Below are positions 39,801 to 52,000 of a stretch of DNA of 64,000 nt, piece after piece. Location of the stretch: contig NW_020194512.1 of NCBI RefSeq assembly GCF_002865645.1, positions 4,133,183 through 4,197,182 of the forward strand, written 5' to 3'. The stretch's first letter is position 1. Each line of letters opens with the position of its first letter. The stretch is from Hyaloscypha bicolor E. Lineage: Eukaryota; Ascomycota; Leotiomycetes; Helotiales; Hyaloscyphaceae. A model generated the notes under the pieces. It saw only the letters and a list, made by a program, of their open reading frames with translations. It did not search any database and was not told the origin of the DNA. The translations under genes were made by a program, and so were the position numbers.

Positions 39801-40360
39801 TCTTTATTTTATAAACTAACCTTATTATTAAATATACCTAATTAGAAGCTACCTATATAACTATCTTTAATACTAGAAAGAATAAGTCTTTTATAAGCCA
39901 AGTTATAAAAGTATTCGATTTGCGGAATCGGATTTAAGAGAATATCTTTTTTTTAAATAACTAGAGAGTTCTAAAGAAAATATTAGAACTAGAAGAAAAG
40001 AGTCTTTAGGAAATATATTTATTTCTTCTTTAGAAGTTCGGAAGGAAATTATATATATATTTAATTCGGGGCCCTTAATAGGTATTTTTTATAATATTTC
40101 TTTATATATAAATATAAACTATTATATTTCTTTATAGTTTAATACTTTTTTATATATATAATAGTAAAGTTTTCTTCTAGTAATATTAATTAATAGGTTA
40201 TATAAACCTATTATAAAGAAAATTCGACTAGTAGACTTAAATAAAAATACTAGCTTGGCTTCTAGAAAGCTAGATAATTAAAAAGAGGTACTAGAAAAGA
40301 AAAAGGATATTAGTATACCGGGAATTAGATACTTTTCTTAGTAATTAATTCCGAAGTTTT
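36887..40360 (+). pseudogene. Gypsy-D gag/protease region, unreadable
   Basis: By position this 3.5 kb should hold gag and protease of Gypsy-D. RIP has closed all frames and I recognise no motif with confidence. It shows no LTR-like or TIR-like repeat of its own. Confidence 0.4.
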
Positions 40361-40377
40361 CTTATATTATTCCAGGT

Positions 40378-43000
40378 TTGTATTTAATAGAAAAAAAGAA
40401 AAAGGCCTTGAAAATTAGCCTGAAATTATTATATAAAGAAAGAGATTTATTATTTATAATATTAGATAATAGAAAAAGGGCTCTGGCTTGGGATTTTAGT
40501 TATCTAGTACTATTAAAACCAGAAATATCTCTATTATTAGAAATTTATACTATTTTATATAAAGCTTAATAGAAATCTAGCTTTTTAGTACTAAGGATAT
40601 TAGCCCTAGTAATTAATAAGCTTATATAGAAATAACTAGATATAAGAATCTTTAAATACTATAATAGGCCCTATAGAAATCCTTATTTTCTAGTAAGAAA
40701 AAAAAGATCTCTAAGTATTATATAATATAAATAGCTTTATAAGTAAATAAGGTTATTATTAGAGATATTAACTTATTCCCGAATATAAACAAGTTTTTAG
40801 AATACTTTACTAGCTATATAATTATAAGTTTAGTAAATTACTTCTTAAGTTATAATTAATTGCCTTTAGCTAAAAAATATAGGAATATAATAGAATTTAT
40901 AACTTTATATAGGCTTTTTTATTATATTAGAATTCTCTAAAAAAAATATAAACTTAGTTACTTAATTTATTTGAATTATATACTATATTCTCCGAAATTT
41001 AATACTATTAATTTATATAGCTTACTTTAATAATATTAGAGTTCGGGGTCTTATTACTACTTATAATAATACTAAAAACTTACCTGGTATTTAAAGATTT
41101 ATATAAGAATATATTTAGAATTTAGACTAGGTTTTTATATTACTAGAATATACTAGATTAATTATATCTAGCTCAAAATTGCAGTAATATATAAATAATA
41201 TCTAAATTATTAGTTATATTTATTCTTTTAAAGAAAAACTACCGGAAATTATTAAAATTATTAAAATTCTGGAATAACTAACTTCTTAAGACATTATATA
41301 AGCCCGTATTTTTATTAGTATTTATATTTATTATTAAATCTAAATTATTTACTTTACTAAAATTATAACTTTTATTTATAAACTTTTCCGGAAAAATTAG
41401 GTATTTATTTAGATATATAAATACTAGCTTATAATAAATACCCTTAAAACTCTCTTAATTTCTTTTCCTATATTAGTTATACTAGACTTCTTATTAGATA
41501 TCGAATTAATTATTCTTATAATAAATACTAGTATTACTAGATAGGATATAGTCTTAATATAAATTAGCTAGTATAATAGAAAGTACTATTTTATATAATA
41601 TAAAAATAATTATTAGAATTGAGTTAAGATATCTTATAATACTATAAAGTATAAATATAGAAGGGTTTTAAAAGTACTTAAGAAATATTATAGCTAGCTT
41701 TATAAAGTAAAGTTTTTCTTGGAAACTAATATAAATATTCTAGTTATATAGTTTAATAGTACTATTTTGGACCTATTCGGATTATTACTTATAAGATAAA
41801 TTACTTGGATTTGGCTATTTAACTTTAATATTAAATATATATTAGAAAAGAAGTATATAGTAGCTAATAGTTTATTATACTAATTATATATAATTCTGGA
41901 AATAAAGAAAGAAAAGAAAGAAGAGAATATTAAAGACTTTATAAATACCTAATTATTTTCTCTAAGAATTATATCTATTTATATATCTAGCTCGATATTA
42001 CTTATCCAGAATATCTATTCTTATTTAATTATTATTATAGAGAAATAACCCGAAATAAACTTCTATCTAGAAGGCTTCTATTTCATATATTACTAATAAT
42101 ATACTTACTAGCTTATTATATTTATCCGACTAGTTAAATAAAATATTATAGAATATTAATTATTTAAGAATAATACTATTAAGTTTCTTATATAAAATAA
42201 GATACTTTTTAGGCAAAATTAAGATATATCTAAAAGAGTTATTAATTATCTAGTAAAGTAAAAAAACATTAAAATAGTAGCTTATAAGATTAGGGATTAT
42301 AAGTCTAGAGAGGCTACTTTTCGTAAAATTATAGACTATTTTTAGTAAAATAGATAATATAAAGATATTAAAATATATATTAAGAATTATAAATAATATT
42401 AACTTATAGTTTATATAAGAATAAAAAGTAAACTATATTTTACTTAGGTATAAATACTATAGTATAAAATAGCTTTAAATATAATTTATATGCCTTTATA
42501 TTCGGGTAAAGATAAGCTAGTACTAGCTAAAAAGAAAGGCTCGGAGTAAGTTAAAAAAAATACTAAAGAATACTAATATTTAATTAATTACCCGGTTTAT
42601 TTTTAAAAATATTATTTATAGATATAGAGTTTTTCTAGAGCTAATTATAGATAGAGAACTAGAGAATAATAATATTATTATAAAAAAGCTTATAATAATA
42701 TATGAAATCTATTATATTATTACTTTTGCTTTTAATTCTCTAGCTAATAAAATAATTAAGAAGAAATATAAGCCTATAATTACTATTCTAACTAAAGCTA
42801 CTAAAAATAATATTAATAATTAGGTTTTTTATTTTCTGGCTATACTTTAGGCTAATTAAATAATAGCTAAAATTACTACTAGTTATATATTCTTTTATCT
42901 TAAAGGAAATCAAGAAAGTCTTTTACTAATAAATCTGGATTATCTAACTTGAAATATATTATTATAATATAAAGTTTTTTCTATATCTAACTTGCTTACT
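40378..43000 (+). pseudogene. Gypsy-D pol remnant: pre-RT linker, RT, integrase
   Basis: At 40378-40566 RKRALAWDFSYL, LKPEIS and IYTILYKA match the linker that precedes RT in a large fungal gypsy lineage (RERAxAWDF..xxIxPPxxIRTVPHKAWQ). RT follows: YNRPYRNPYFLVRKK near 40662-40710 and a DANLPP-like block near 40765. Integrase near 42650-42990 shows KKLIIIYEIYYIITFAFNS and KIIKKKYKPII, corresponding to the GIxHxxxSxYxxxANGxxERxHxxI block around the catalytic Glu. Frames are interrupted by RIP-type stops. Confidence 0.78.
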
Positions 43001-43739
43001 ATATATATATATAATAGCTTAAATAAAAAGATATATACCTAAATAAAATACTTTTAGTAATATATTACTATTGGGAATATAGAAAGAAAGTATTTAATAA
43101 TACTTATATCTTAAGACTACTCGAATATTTCTTTATTAGAGATATTATTCTTCTTTATAATACTAGGCTAGAAAATAACTTTTTACTAAAACTTTATTAT
43201 TACTAGAGAGAACTATTTAGGATCTTTAAAGCTAGCTAGATAATTAGTACTTTTATAATTATAGAACTAGATAGTATTCTCTAAGCAGGAACTATAATTA
43301 TAAACTATCTCAAGAAGTTTGTTTTTTATAATACTATTCCAGAAATCTTATATAATTTATATTACTGGAATAAAGAAGTATTAGAGTAAATCTATAGCCC
43401 AGTTTAAGAAGGATCTGGTACTTATAAAGAAGTACTATTTCCGGAGAAAGAGATTAGTATTTTGGAAAAGAAAGATATTAATTCGAACTAGGAGAACCAG
43501 ATTATAATTTGGTAAGAATAGTAGAAAAAGAAAAAAGAGATTATAAGAAAAGGAAATCGAACTTATATTCTGGCTAGGGCTAGTTTTATAATAGTTCTCG
43601 GGCCTTAAAAGAGAGAATAAAAAAAGCAAGAGAGAGATATTATTAAAGAAAGCAAATATATATAAATCAAGTATTTCTTTTATATAAGAAAATATTTCTT
43701 ATATTTTATTATAATTAGGAAGTTTTAAGAATAATAAAA

Positions 43740-46660
43740 AGATTAGAAAAGAAAAGAAAATATTATATTACTAGTTAACTAAAGTAGGGAAAGAGTAAGG
43801 AAAAAGAGAGGGTTGAGATTAATATATAAATATTTATTTATATATATAATAGTTATAAAAGAGATTTTATAAGAGAAAGTTAATAAAAGATACTAGTAAA
43901 TAAAAGATTAATATATTTAATTACTAGAAAATACTATAAGTTTCTTAACCTATAGCCCTAAATTCTTAAAAATAATAAAGTAAGAGGTAATTAAAAGTAA
44001 TATTCTTATTTAGCTCTATTCTATTAGCTATATTTAAAGCTTTTATATCTTTATAATAGCCGGGACTTAGTAAAGGAAAAGGTTACTTTTACTAGATACT
44101 AATATATAAGAATTAGAAGTTAAAATCTACTATTATTAGAACTTGAATTTAAGTAGGATTTGGGAAAGAAAAGTTATATAGAAAAAATATTTATTTTTAT
44201 AATATATTCGAAAATAGTTAGTATAAATACTAGTATAGGAAAGGTATTAGTAATAAACTTTAAAGTATTAGAACTTAGTAATATCTTAATATCTTATATA
44301 GGCTTTATTATTAAGTTAATTAATTCTAAAGCCCTATATAACTACTATATTAAGTTCTTGAGTATTAAATAAATTATAATTACTATCTATAAAGAAGTAC
44401 TTATTATTATAGTTATAAAGGATATAATTAGCTTTAAAATAAGTATTAAAGGCTAGAATAAAATCTGTAAATATATAAAACAAGATCTATTAGAAAAGGA
44501 AAATTATAAGAAAGAAATTATATAGAAATAAAAAAAGATATATTATTTATTTAGTATTATAATACTATTATTTATTTTTATAGGTAGCTTATAAGCTAGT
44601 AAAATAATAGGAGAAGTATTATTAGAATTAGCTATAGTAAATAGAATATTAGGAAGAAAAGCTTAAATAGTAAGGAAATAGTAGGAATAGTTAATAAATA
44701 TAAAGGCCGGATATAGATAAAGGTATTTGAAAGAAAGAATTATTATAAGAAGAAGAATAAAGTAAGAGGATATAAGAATTATATTATAAAAGAAGTAACT
44801 TAAAAGAATTAGAGAATAAAATAAAAATAATAGAAAATAGGAAATAATATAAAAGAATTATATAGAAAAGAAAACAGGTTATTTTAGGAAGAAGTAAAAG
44901 AGAATATTAGATAAATATTAGATAAAAGAGGAAAGTTAGAAATATATTTTCTTAACTTACTATAAAAAGAATAGATAATTCTTTAAAAAAGAAAGAAAGA
45001 AAAATTCGAAATATATAAAGAATAGGGAAATAAGGAAATAATACTTAATAGCCTATTCTTAAATATTAAGAGAGAAGTATTAAATATTAGAAAAGAAATA
45101 ATAAAATACTTTTTACTTAGAAAAAGTTAATAATTTTATAAATATTATAGTTTTATATCTACTATTTAATATATATAAAAAAGAGTTCGGTTATCTAGAG
45201 AAAGAAAATATCTTATAGGAGATTACTATAAGAAAGGAAATCAGGTAAAATAGAAATTAAAAAAGAGGAGAAAATATTATATTATTAGTTAAAGAAAATT
45301 AGGGAAAAATAAGAGAAGAAAGAGAATTATAAGATATTTATTTATATATATAATAGCTATATCCGGGATTTTATAAGAAAAAGTTAATAAAGCTATAGAG
45401 AAAATACAGAATTAATAAATAGTATTATTTTAAAGCTTAATACTAATTACTAATTTTTATTACTAAAATACTAGCCTTTTTTTAGGAATAATAAACTAGA
45501 AAGTATTTAGATATATTATTTCTATCTAGAATTATACTATTTATAAGATTTACTACTTTTATACCTTTATAATAGCCAGAACTTAGTAGAAGAGGAACCT
45601 TAGAGAACTAAAAAACTAAAGGCTTATCTTTCTATTTAGGATTTACTACTATTAGTATTTGGATCTAAATAGAATTAAAAAGAGGTAAGTTATATAAAAA
45701 GAATATCTATAAAAATTATACTTCTAGAGATATCTACTATAACTAGAACTAAGAAAGTAATATTAGTAATACTTATTAAAGTAAAACTTATTTTCTTAAT
45801 AGCTTATATAGACTTAAATATTAGTATATATAACTCTAAAGTCTATAATAGTTATAGCTTTAAGTTCTTGAGTATAAGAATAAGTATAATTATTATTAGT
45901 AAGCTTATTAATATTATTATCTCAGGTATTAGAAAAATAGAACTTTTTAAAGTAACTAATAATAGTAGCAGAAATAATAAAGTAATCGGAATAGTAATTC
46001 AAGATCTATTTAAAGAGAAAAATTATAAATAGGAAATTAGATAGTAATAATTAGAAATATACTTACTATATACTTAGCTAGATAATACTATCTTTAATTA
46101 CTATTAGAAAGAAAGTATTAGATACTATATTATAGGAAATATAGCTAAAGGTATATTTATTAATTTCTTTAGCTTCCGAGGATTTAATAGTATTAAGAGA
46201 GGCAGATATAATAATTAATAGATATAGAGATCGGATATAGATAAAGAATAGAAAAAGTTAAGGTTATTATTAGAAGAAAGAGAAAGTTATTAGAAATAAG
46301 GAAAAAAGGCCTTTTTATAGTAGAGAAGTTTATTTAATATTTATTATAGGGTTCTTCTCTTTTAGAAATAGTTATATAAAGGTAATTTACGGATAATTTA
46401 TATAAAGATAGTATTATTATAGAAGAAGTAAGGGAATTAGACAAAATATTAGATAAAACGGGAAAGAAGGCTAGAAGGCAAGATACTTGGCTCTATTATA
46501 TTAGAGATATTAGTATTTTTAGAAAAGGAGAATAAGAGAATTAAAAGTATATAAAGAACCGGAAAATAAGGATACTATACTGGAATACTTGTCTGGGAAA
46601 AGAAGAAGGGAAGGGTTAGGTATCTCGGATATAGAAGGAAGTAGAGCTAATATTATTTCT
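43740..46660 (+). repeat. 1.5-kb tandem duplication downstream of Gypsy-D integrase
   Basis: Two diverged units lie head to tail about 1507 bp apart. Anchors: AAATATTATATTACTAGTTA near 43764 and AAATATTATATTATTAGTTA near 45271; AATAGCCGGGACTTAGTA near 44062 and AATAGCCAGAACTTAGTA near 45574; a KALYNYYIKFLSI-like peptide near 44330 against a KVYNSYSFKFLSI-like one near 45850; TTAGATAAAAGAGGAAAG near 44928 and TTAGATAAAACGGGAAAG near 46448. The A-rich, GAA/AAG-rich composition of the plus strand and matched peptides suggest a former Lys/Glu-rich ORF in each unit. Function unknown. Confidence 0.7.
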
Positions 46661-46937
46661 TTATAGCTACTGGAATATAGCTTTTTCCTTTTATTATAAG
46701 CTTTTACTAGTTATAAAAGATATATATAATTCTATTATAACTATTATTACTATATTTATATTCTTTTCTCAGGGAAAAATAGAGAAATAAGAGAAGCAGG
46801 AAGGGTCTTAAGTATGGGCTATAGGTTTCTTTAGAAACTGTTTGGGTTTCCAGGTTCTATTAGGCTTTATACTTATATAGGCTTGGTATATTCTTTATTA
46901 AAATTAGGGAATAATTACGAATAATAGGGGGAAGCTA

Positions 46938-47237
46938 TATAGTAGGGTTTTTTCTCTCTTGTCTCGTAACTACCGTTATATATCCTGCTTCCCAGGTATA
47001 CTAGTACTAGTTTAAGGGGTTATATAAGACCTCTGTTTATATATATAGTTAGCCTTCCTAATATATTAACCTTTAGAGCCCCTTATTTTTGACTATTTGT
47101 ATTATTTCATTACTAGTACTAAGAGTCTTAAGATTATTACTTCTACTTATTTAGCTTCCTACCCTCTTTACCTCTACCCACGTATTTAACGCCTATATAT
47201 AGTCCGAAATCCATATAATAATCAAATCCCTATTATA
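46938..47237 (+). repeat. Gypsy-D 3' LTR
   Basis: 300 bp, TATAGTAGGG to CCCTATTATA, partner of 36587-36886. Equal length without net gaps. Less mutated, as is the neighbouring TRgag-C arm. Confidence 0.9.
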
Positions 47238-47870
47238 GCAAGAGAAGGTTTTATTAATATTAATAAAGCAGGAGCTTTCTATTATATGGCTAGCTCGTAA
47301 ATCGCCGCCCATTTCTTGTTTGCCTTACTAATTAATTGAGCTTTTATTAAAGCAATTAATAGAGTATCAAGAGCTAGCTTAATCTACGGATCAAGCGTAT
47401 TCCAGGCGGTCAAGATAATATAATATTCGAAGATAAAATCAGTATGCCAGGCTAATTAAAAGCAGGTTACTAGATATTCTGAAATATATATACTATTCCA
47501 TATTTACTAGTACGCAAAATGGGTACCATTAATCTGATTTAGAGCACTAGAAGCAAATATCTTAAATCGATCTATAAGAGCTTGACAGCTAGTATTCAGA
47601 GAGGCTTCTATTAAAAGGCGTCTTTATATATCGGATAGCTCTGTAGTCCACTAGATTAAGGCTGGGCTATAGAGACAGCATTTCCACTATCCATTCGTAT
47701 AGATATCCTCTCCACTCAAGCGCAAAGCATTAATAAAGCTAAAGACGTTGTAGTAAACCGGATATTTGCCTTTATAGGCTATTGCCTCGTACAGGTATAT
47801 ATAGAGAGGAGGATCGAACAGGCCAATGGTTTCGAGTTTAGGCTTAATTCGACGCTCGCGGAGGGTATAA

Positions 47871-48344
47871 CGAGCCTGATCGCATAAGTGTGTGTTTTTC
47901 AGGCTATTAGGCACACTTTGCCCTAATCAATTTACAACCATATTATATTAATTAGGAGTTAACTACCCGTAACGCTTTATTAGCACCTAAACCCAATGCT
48001 CTTGCCTTAAAATTAACTTATTTATCCAATCTTGTGGTATCCTATTCCATTCCTCTAGCAATATTGCTTTTATCTCGGCGACTGTAGTAGGGCAGCATTA
48101 TGCCCAAAACACGATAAATCGTAGTTTTACCGAGCTTATAGCGCTCTATTAGCTCCGTAGTTAACTTATCTCTAGCCATGAAGCTCTCGTATCGCCTCCT
48201 TCTATTTCGTAGCAATTTCAAAGCCTAGAGCGTGATTAAATACGAGTGGTGAGGGGGTAGTAGGCATATTGGTGGGGTTATTGAATTTGGGAGGTGCGCT
48301 CGCTAAACTAGCCCGAAAAACACAGACTTATGCGATCAGGCTCG
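47871..48344 (-). mobile_element. MITE-2: 474-bp TIR element inside the TRgag-C gag
   Basis: Ends CGAGCCTGATCGCATAAGT and its inverse form TIRs of about 38 bp with two or three mismatches. TAA at 47868-47870 and 48345-48347 (TTA read on the minus strand) flanks it. Removing the element and one TTA restores the gag frame exactly (..YLCY then TLRERR..), strong evidence for the borders. It contains scraps of a Tc1/mariner-type transposase (next entry). A 3-bp TTA duplication is more usual for Harbinger-like elements, so the class is not settled. Confidence 0.82.
47948..48179 (-). pseudogene. Fused ends of a DDE (Tc1/mariner-like) transposase in MITE-2
   Basis: The minus strand starts at 48179 with MARDKLTTELIERYKLGKTT and IYRVL, which looks like a helix-turn-helix N-terminus. 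Within about 40 codons another frame takes over with AEIKAILLEEWNRIPQDWIN and KLILRQEHWV, ending TAA at 47948-47950. The second block matches the C-terminus of fungal DDE_3/Tc1 transposases (xxWxxIPxxxIxxLIxxMxxRxxxV-like). The whole DDE catalytic core is deleted, so it is an internally deleted derivative. Confidence 0.72.
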
Positions 48345-48922
48345 TAACAAAGGTATTCGTGGGGTTCGTGGGGTTCGTGAAATGGGGGTTCGTGGAATGG
48401 AGGCAGGGGAGGCTGTCGACGTAGCATAAGAAAGGGCTGCTGTTCGTCAGCAGGAGCAGGGGTAGGAGATATACTCCCTCGTCGATTCAGAACGTCCTCT
48501 AATACCGATTGGATTATTGGCATTAGATTAAGCTCAAAGGTTCTCGTAATCGACGAATTAATTATTAATTGGACAGTCTCTAGCTACTGGCGGCTAAATC
48601 CATTATCCATATATTGTGGAGTCTGGGTTTCGGTCTCTGTTAATAATAACTAGTATTCTGTAGGGCTTGCTTCATCTGGAGCAGGAGAAACTGTTGGTTA
48701 GCGCTCAGAGGCCTTCCCTTTGGATGTAGCGGAAGCTTTTGGGGCTATAGTATTAATGGTTTTGATAATTTTAATAATTCTGGTTTGACGAATATCGACT
48801 GGCTTACTTAAGAGGTCGAACCGGACTGCTAGACAGGCTATAGCGGGCTTGCAGAGCAGGGTGACGATAAATAAGACTATAACGGGTCTTAAATAACTCA
48901 AATTGAAGGCATTACTACTACT

Positions 48923-49034
48923 TGTTGCAGTAAATGCAGGTGTATATAATATAATATCGATAATAGAGAGCTGAAGGCTCGGATATGCTCAGTAAACTAA
49001 GTAAATATAGGTTACGTGAGACCAATACATAATA
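48923..49034 (-). repeat. TRgag-C 5' LTR
   Basis: 112 bp, starting TGTTGCAGTAAATGCAGG, still with the canonical TG end, and followed by TTAGC at 49035-49039. It is the less mutated copy of the pair. Confidence 0.9.
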
Positions 49035-49039
49035 TTAGC

Positions 49040-52000
49040 TATATAATAAATATATTAATATTTAACTTAAAAATAAAATAAATTCTATATAGCCAGAATT
49101 ATATTTTCTATAAATATTTTATTAGCCCTTAATATTCTTTTTTAGTAATATTATATTTCTATTTAATATTATTCTAAATTCTAGATTTATTTTTTGCGAT
49201 TTTTTTTCTTTTTATTATTATATTAGCTAAGAGTTTCGCTTTATTTATTTAGGCTAATATCTATTATTAATATAATTATTTTCTAATTTTTTAATAAATA
49301 ATAATATAATTTATAAAATATTGAAATAGTAATAAGCTTTTCTTAAAGAATTTATATAGCTTATATTTATTTATTACTCTATTTCTATATTATATCTTTT
49401 TTTATTAAATAATAAATAGGTTTAATAATAATTATAAAGCCTTTAATTTAAATATAATAATAAATAATAATTCTAATAAATGCCTTATTTTTAGTTATAC
49501 TATTATAATATTTCTATTTTAAAATTTTAGTAATTTCTGAGCTTAAAAAACTTCTTTTAAATACTTTATAAATAAAGAAAATAATAATTATTCTATTATA
49601 ATAAAATAATAATTTTTCTCTAATATTAATTTCGGCTTATTTAATTCTATCTAAGGTTATATTTAAGTTTTAAAAGTATTCGAATATAAAATATCGAATA
49701 CTAGATAAAATAAACTATTTATTATAATTTATATAAAGTTTCTTTATTCTAATATTATTAATAAATAATATAGTAATTTTAGGAAATAGATTTTCTAGAA
49801 TAGTTATAATAATTTATATAAATTATATAATAGAATTAATAGCTCCCTAAAATAATATACTTATTTTTAATAGCTCTAAAAATATTATAAATATTTAATA
49901 TAAGTTAATTATATTTAAAAAAGAAATTAATTAGAGAAATATATATATATCTAATAAATTTCTTTAAGACTTTATTAATAAATAAAAATAAATTAGTATT
50001 TTATAGAACTATTAAATTTATTTTTATAGTAATATTACTTAGTTTATAAGTTCTAGTAATCTTTTTTATAACTAAAAATTATAGATTCAAGTAAAGTCTA
50101 TTATATTTTTAAGAACTTTATAATCTAGATATTTTAATAGTATTTTTACTATTATTAATATTAGAGTTTTGAAATATAGGAAGTTCTTTTCTTACTATAT
50201 TTTATATTTAATAGTTTTAATTAGAATAAATAAATTAATATTTTTATAAACTGTTTTTAAATTTTTTAAATTTTTTTAATTAATTATTAATTTTCGAAAT
50301 ATAGCTAGTTTCTTTTTTTAGAGCCAGTTATTAATATCTAATTATTTAAAATATTTCGAAATAAGTTATAAATCTTTTAGAATAGCTATTATTTTTAATA
50401 AAAAAGAGTTTTTATATTTTCTAATATATTTTTATAGATATTCTCTAGTCTTAAATCTTTTAAATTAGTTAGTATATTTACTAGAGCCTTTTTTAATTCT
50501 ATTATTAATATTTATTAATTAAATCTTTTTATCTTTTATTTTATATATTCTTATAATTAGAAATAGACTATAATTATTATTTTTATTTTTAAAAGCTATA
50601 GCTATTTTCTCTAGTATTTTTATTTAATTTCTGGAATTTATAACTTTCTTATTTAGCTTCTTATTATTTAAATATAAAAAATAAAAGTATCTACTATTAC
50701 TTATTATATATATATTTTACTCTATTTACTTTACTAAAATCGCGATTTTTTTATCTTATATTTCTAGTACTTTATTATAATTTTTGATTTTAATTAAAGA
50801 ACTATATTTATTAAAGTTTTAATATAGAGTAGCTATTTCCTTACTAGTAATTATATCTTCTAGCTTTTAAGTAAGCTTCTCTATTAAATATTACTAATTC
50901 GTTAGATTAATTTTACTCTATAGCTTTTATAAAACCTTCTTTATATCTTTAATTAAAATAGAAATAGTTTCTAACTTTATAATCTTATTTTTTATTTACT
51001 GCTATACCTTCTTAATTAAATTAAAATCGGAAGAAAAGAGAGGCTAATTAAACTTATATAATTTATATAACTTATAGAATAGCTTTACTATATTCTTATA
51101 AATCTTTGCCCTGTTTTCTATAAATAAGAATTTCTTCTTCTACTTTACTAGTAAGGAATTAAATCAAGGAAAAATAATAGAATTCAGGACTTAATTCAAG
51201 TTAGCTTAATTATAAATTCTCTTTCTTTCTTCTTTCTTTACTAAGAAAATAAGCAAAGACTTCTAATTCTAGCCAATTACTCCCTAAACTATTATATTTA
51301 CTCTTTTACTCCTATATATAGATTATATATAATCTGGATAATTCTTCTTATTCGGCTAATATATAACCCAAATTCTCTCTCTCTTTCTAGTCTCAAATAT
51401 AGCCTTATTACTCTATATAACCTTTTTCTAATCTACTATATTCTACTATTAGTATTTTATTATAAATACAAGTTGTCTTATAGCTTATTACTTGAAAAGA
51501 AAGAAATAATAGTAAGTAATATAATAATAATATTTATACTTCTTTATAATTCGGTAAATTATAATAATTAAAGCTTCTAATTTAAGCTTATATTTGATTT
51601 GTTTCTAAGACTTAATATAATTAGTTTAAGACTGGAAAATAAACCGGAAAATACACTCTATATTAGTTTATTTAAAAGCGGAATACTTGGTAGTAAGGCC
51701 TTTTTATATTATATAAGAGATTAGACCCTTAATAATATACTAAATTATAGATCTAGTAAGGCCTATAGCCTTTCTAATTTAGCTATAGCTCTTTCCTTAC
51801 TAGTAAAGCAAGCAAATAGTAATATAAATAAAAGTTCTTTAGTTCTTATTAGATTAATAGTTCTTAAGAACAGATAAAGAGAAAATATTTGAGATTTCTG
51901 AATCTGAATCTGAGTCTTCTATTACTTATATAATAATTAAAGAAGAAAAATAGTAGTTTATAGGAAAAGAAGTAATAAAATATAGATTTTAATAAAAAGT

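Larger units (their letters stand above)
36587..47237 (+). mobile_element. Gypsy-D: large Ty3/gypsy LTR retrotransposon with 3' extra module
   Basis: LTRs at 36587-36886 and 46938-47237 are both 300 bp. Termini TATARTAGGG..CTATTATA are inverted and fit TGTARTAGGG..CCCTATTACA. Flanks GTAA (36583-36586) and GCAA (47238-47241) fit a 4-bp duplication with one C-to-T change. A purine tract (ATAGGGGGAAG) precedes the right LTR, so it reads on plus. At 10.65 kb it is longer than most gypsy elements. About 3.9 kb lies between integrase and the 3' LTR and includes a duplicated unit. It interrupts TRgag-C. Confidence 0.88.
47238..48901 (-). pseudogene. TRgag-C gag-like gene, broken by MITE-2 and Gypsy-D
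   Basis: Read on the minus strand, a Ser/Pro-rich N-terminal part includes IIQSVLEDVLNRRGSIS (about 48480-48525) and proline-rich FHEPHEPHE (about 48360). After MITE-2 the same protein resumes with RRIKPKLETIGLFDPPL, then VYYNVFSFINALRL, and, past the TAG at 47687, WTTELSD and ILTAWNTLDP. These resemble the capsid-type Gag of fungal gypsy elements (target block with a conserved W..L.L..). Stops are isolated TAG or TAA where TGG, CAA or CAG is expected. At 47238 Gypsy-D cuts the frame, which continues at 36586 downward. It acts, in intact relatives, as particle protein. Confidence 0.72.
36110..49034 (-). mobile_element. TRgag-C: short gag-only LTR element, host of Gypsy-D and MITE-2
   Basis: LTRs at 36110-36221 and 48923-49034 are both 112 bp; TTAGC at 36105-36109 and 49035-49039 is the target-site duplication. 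Taking out Gypsy-D (10.65 kb) and MITE-2 (474 bp) leaves about 1.8 kb. On the minus strand it holds a Gag-like frame and nothing that resembles pol. Such small LTR elements with gag alone are known as TR-GAG or, when without genes, TRIM; they must borrow reverse transcriptase and integrase from other elements. The right arm is much less mutated than the rest of the island. Confidence 0.88.

Noticed and set aside
40378..40569. 63-codon ORF as a stand-alone small gene
   Set aside because: It is the linker before RT in Gypsy-D, visible as a gap between RIP stops.
47870..48345. CRISPR-like spaced repeats suggested by the repeated TGCGATCAGGCTCG string
   Set aside because: The two copies are inverted, not direct, and bracket a transposon; the sequence is eukaryotic.
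48308..48523. 71-codon minus-strand ORF as an independent gene
   Set aside because: It is a piece of the TRgag-C gag frame that runs into the MITE-2 terminal repeat.
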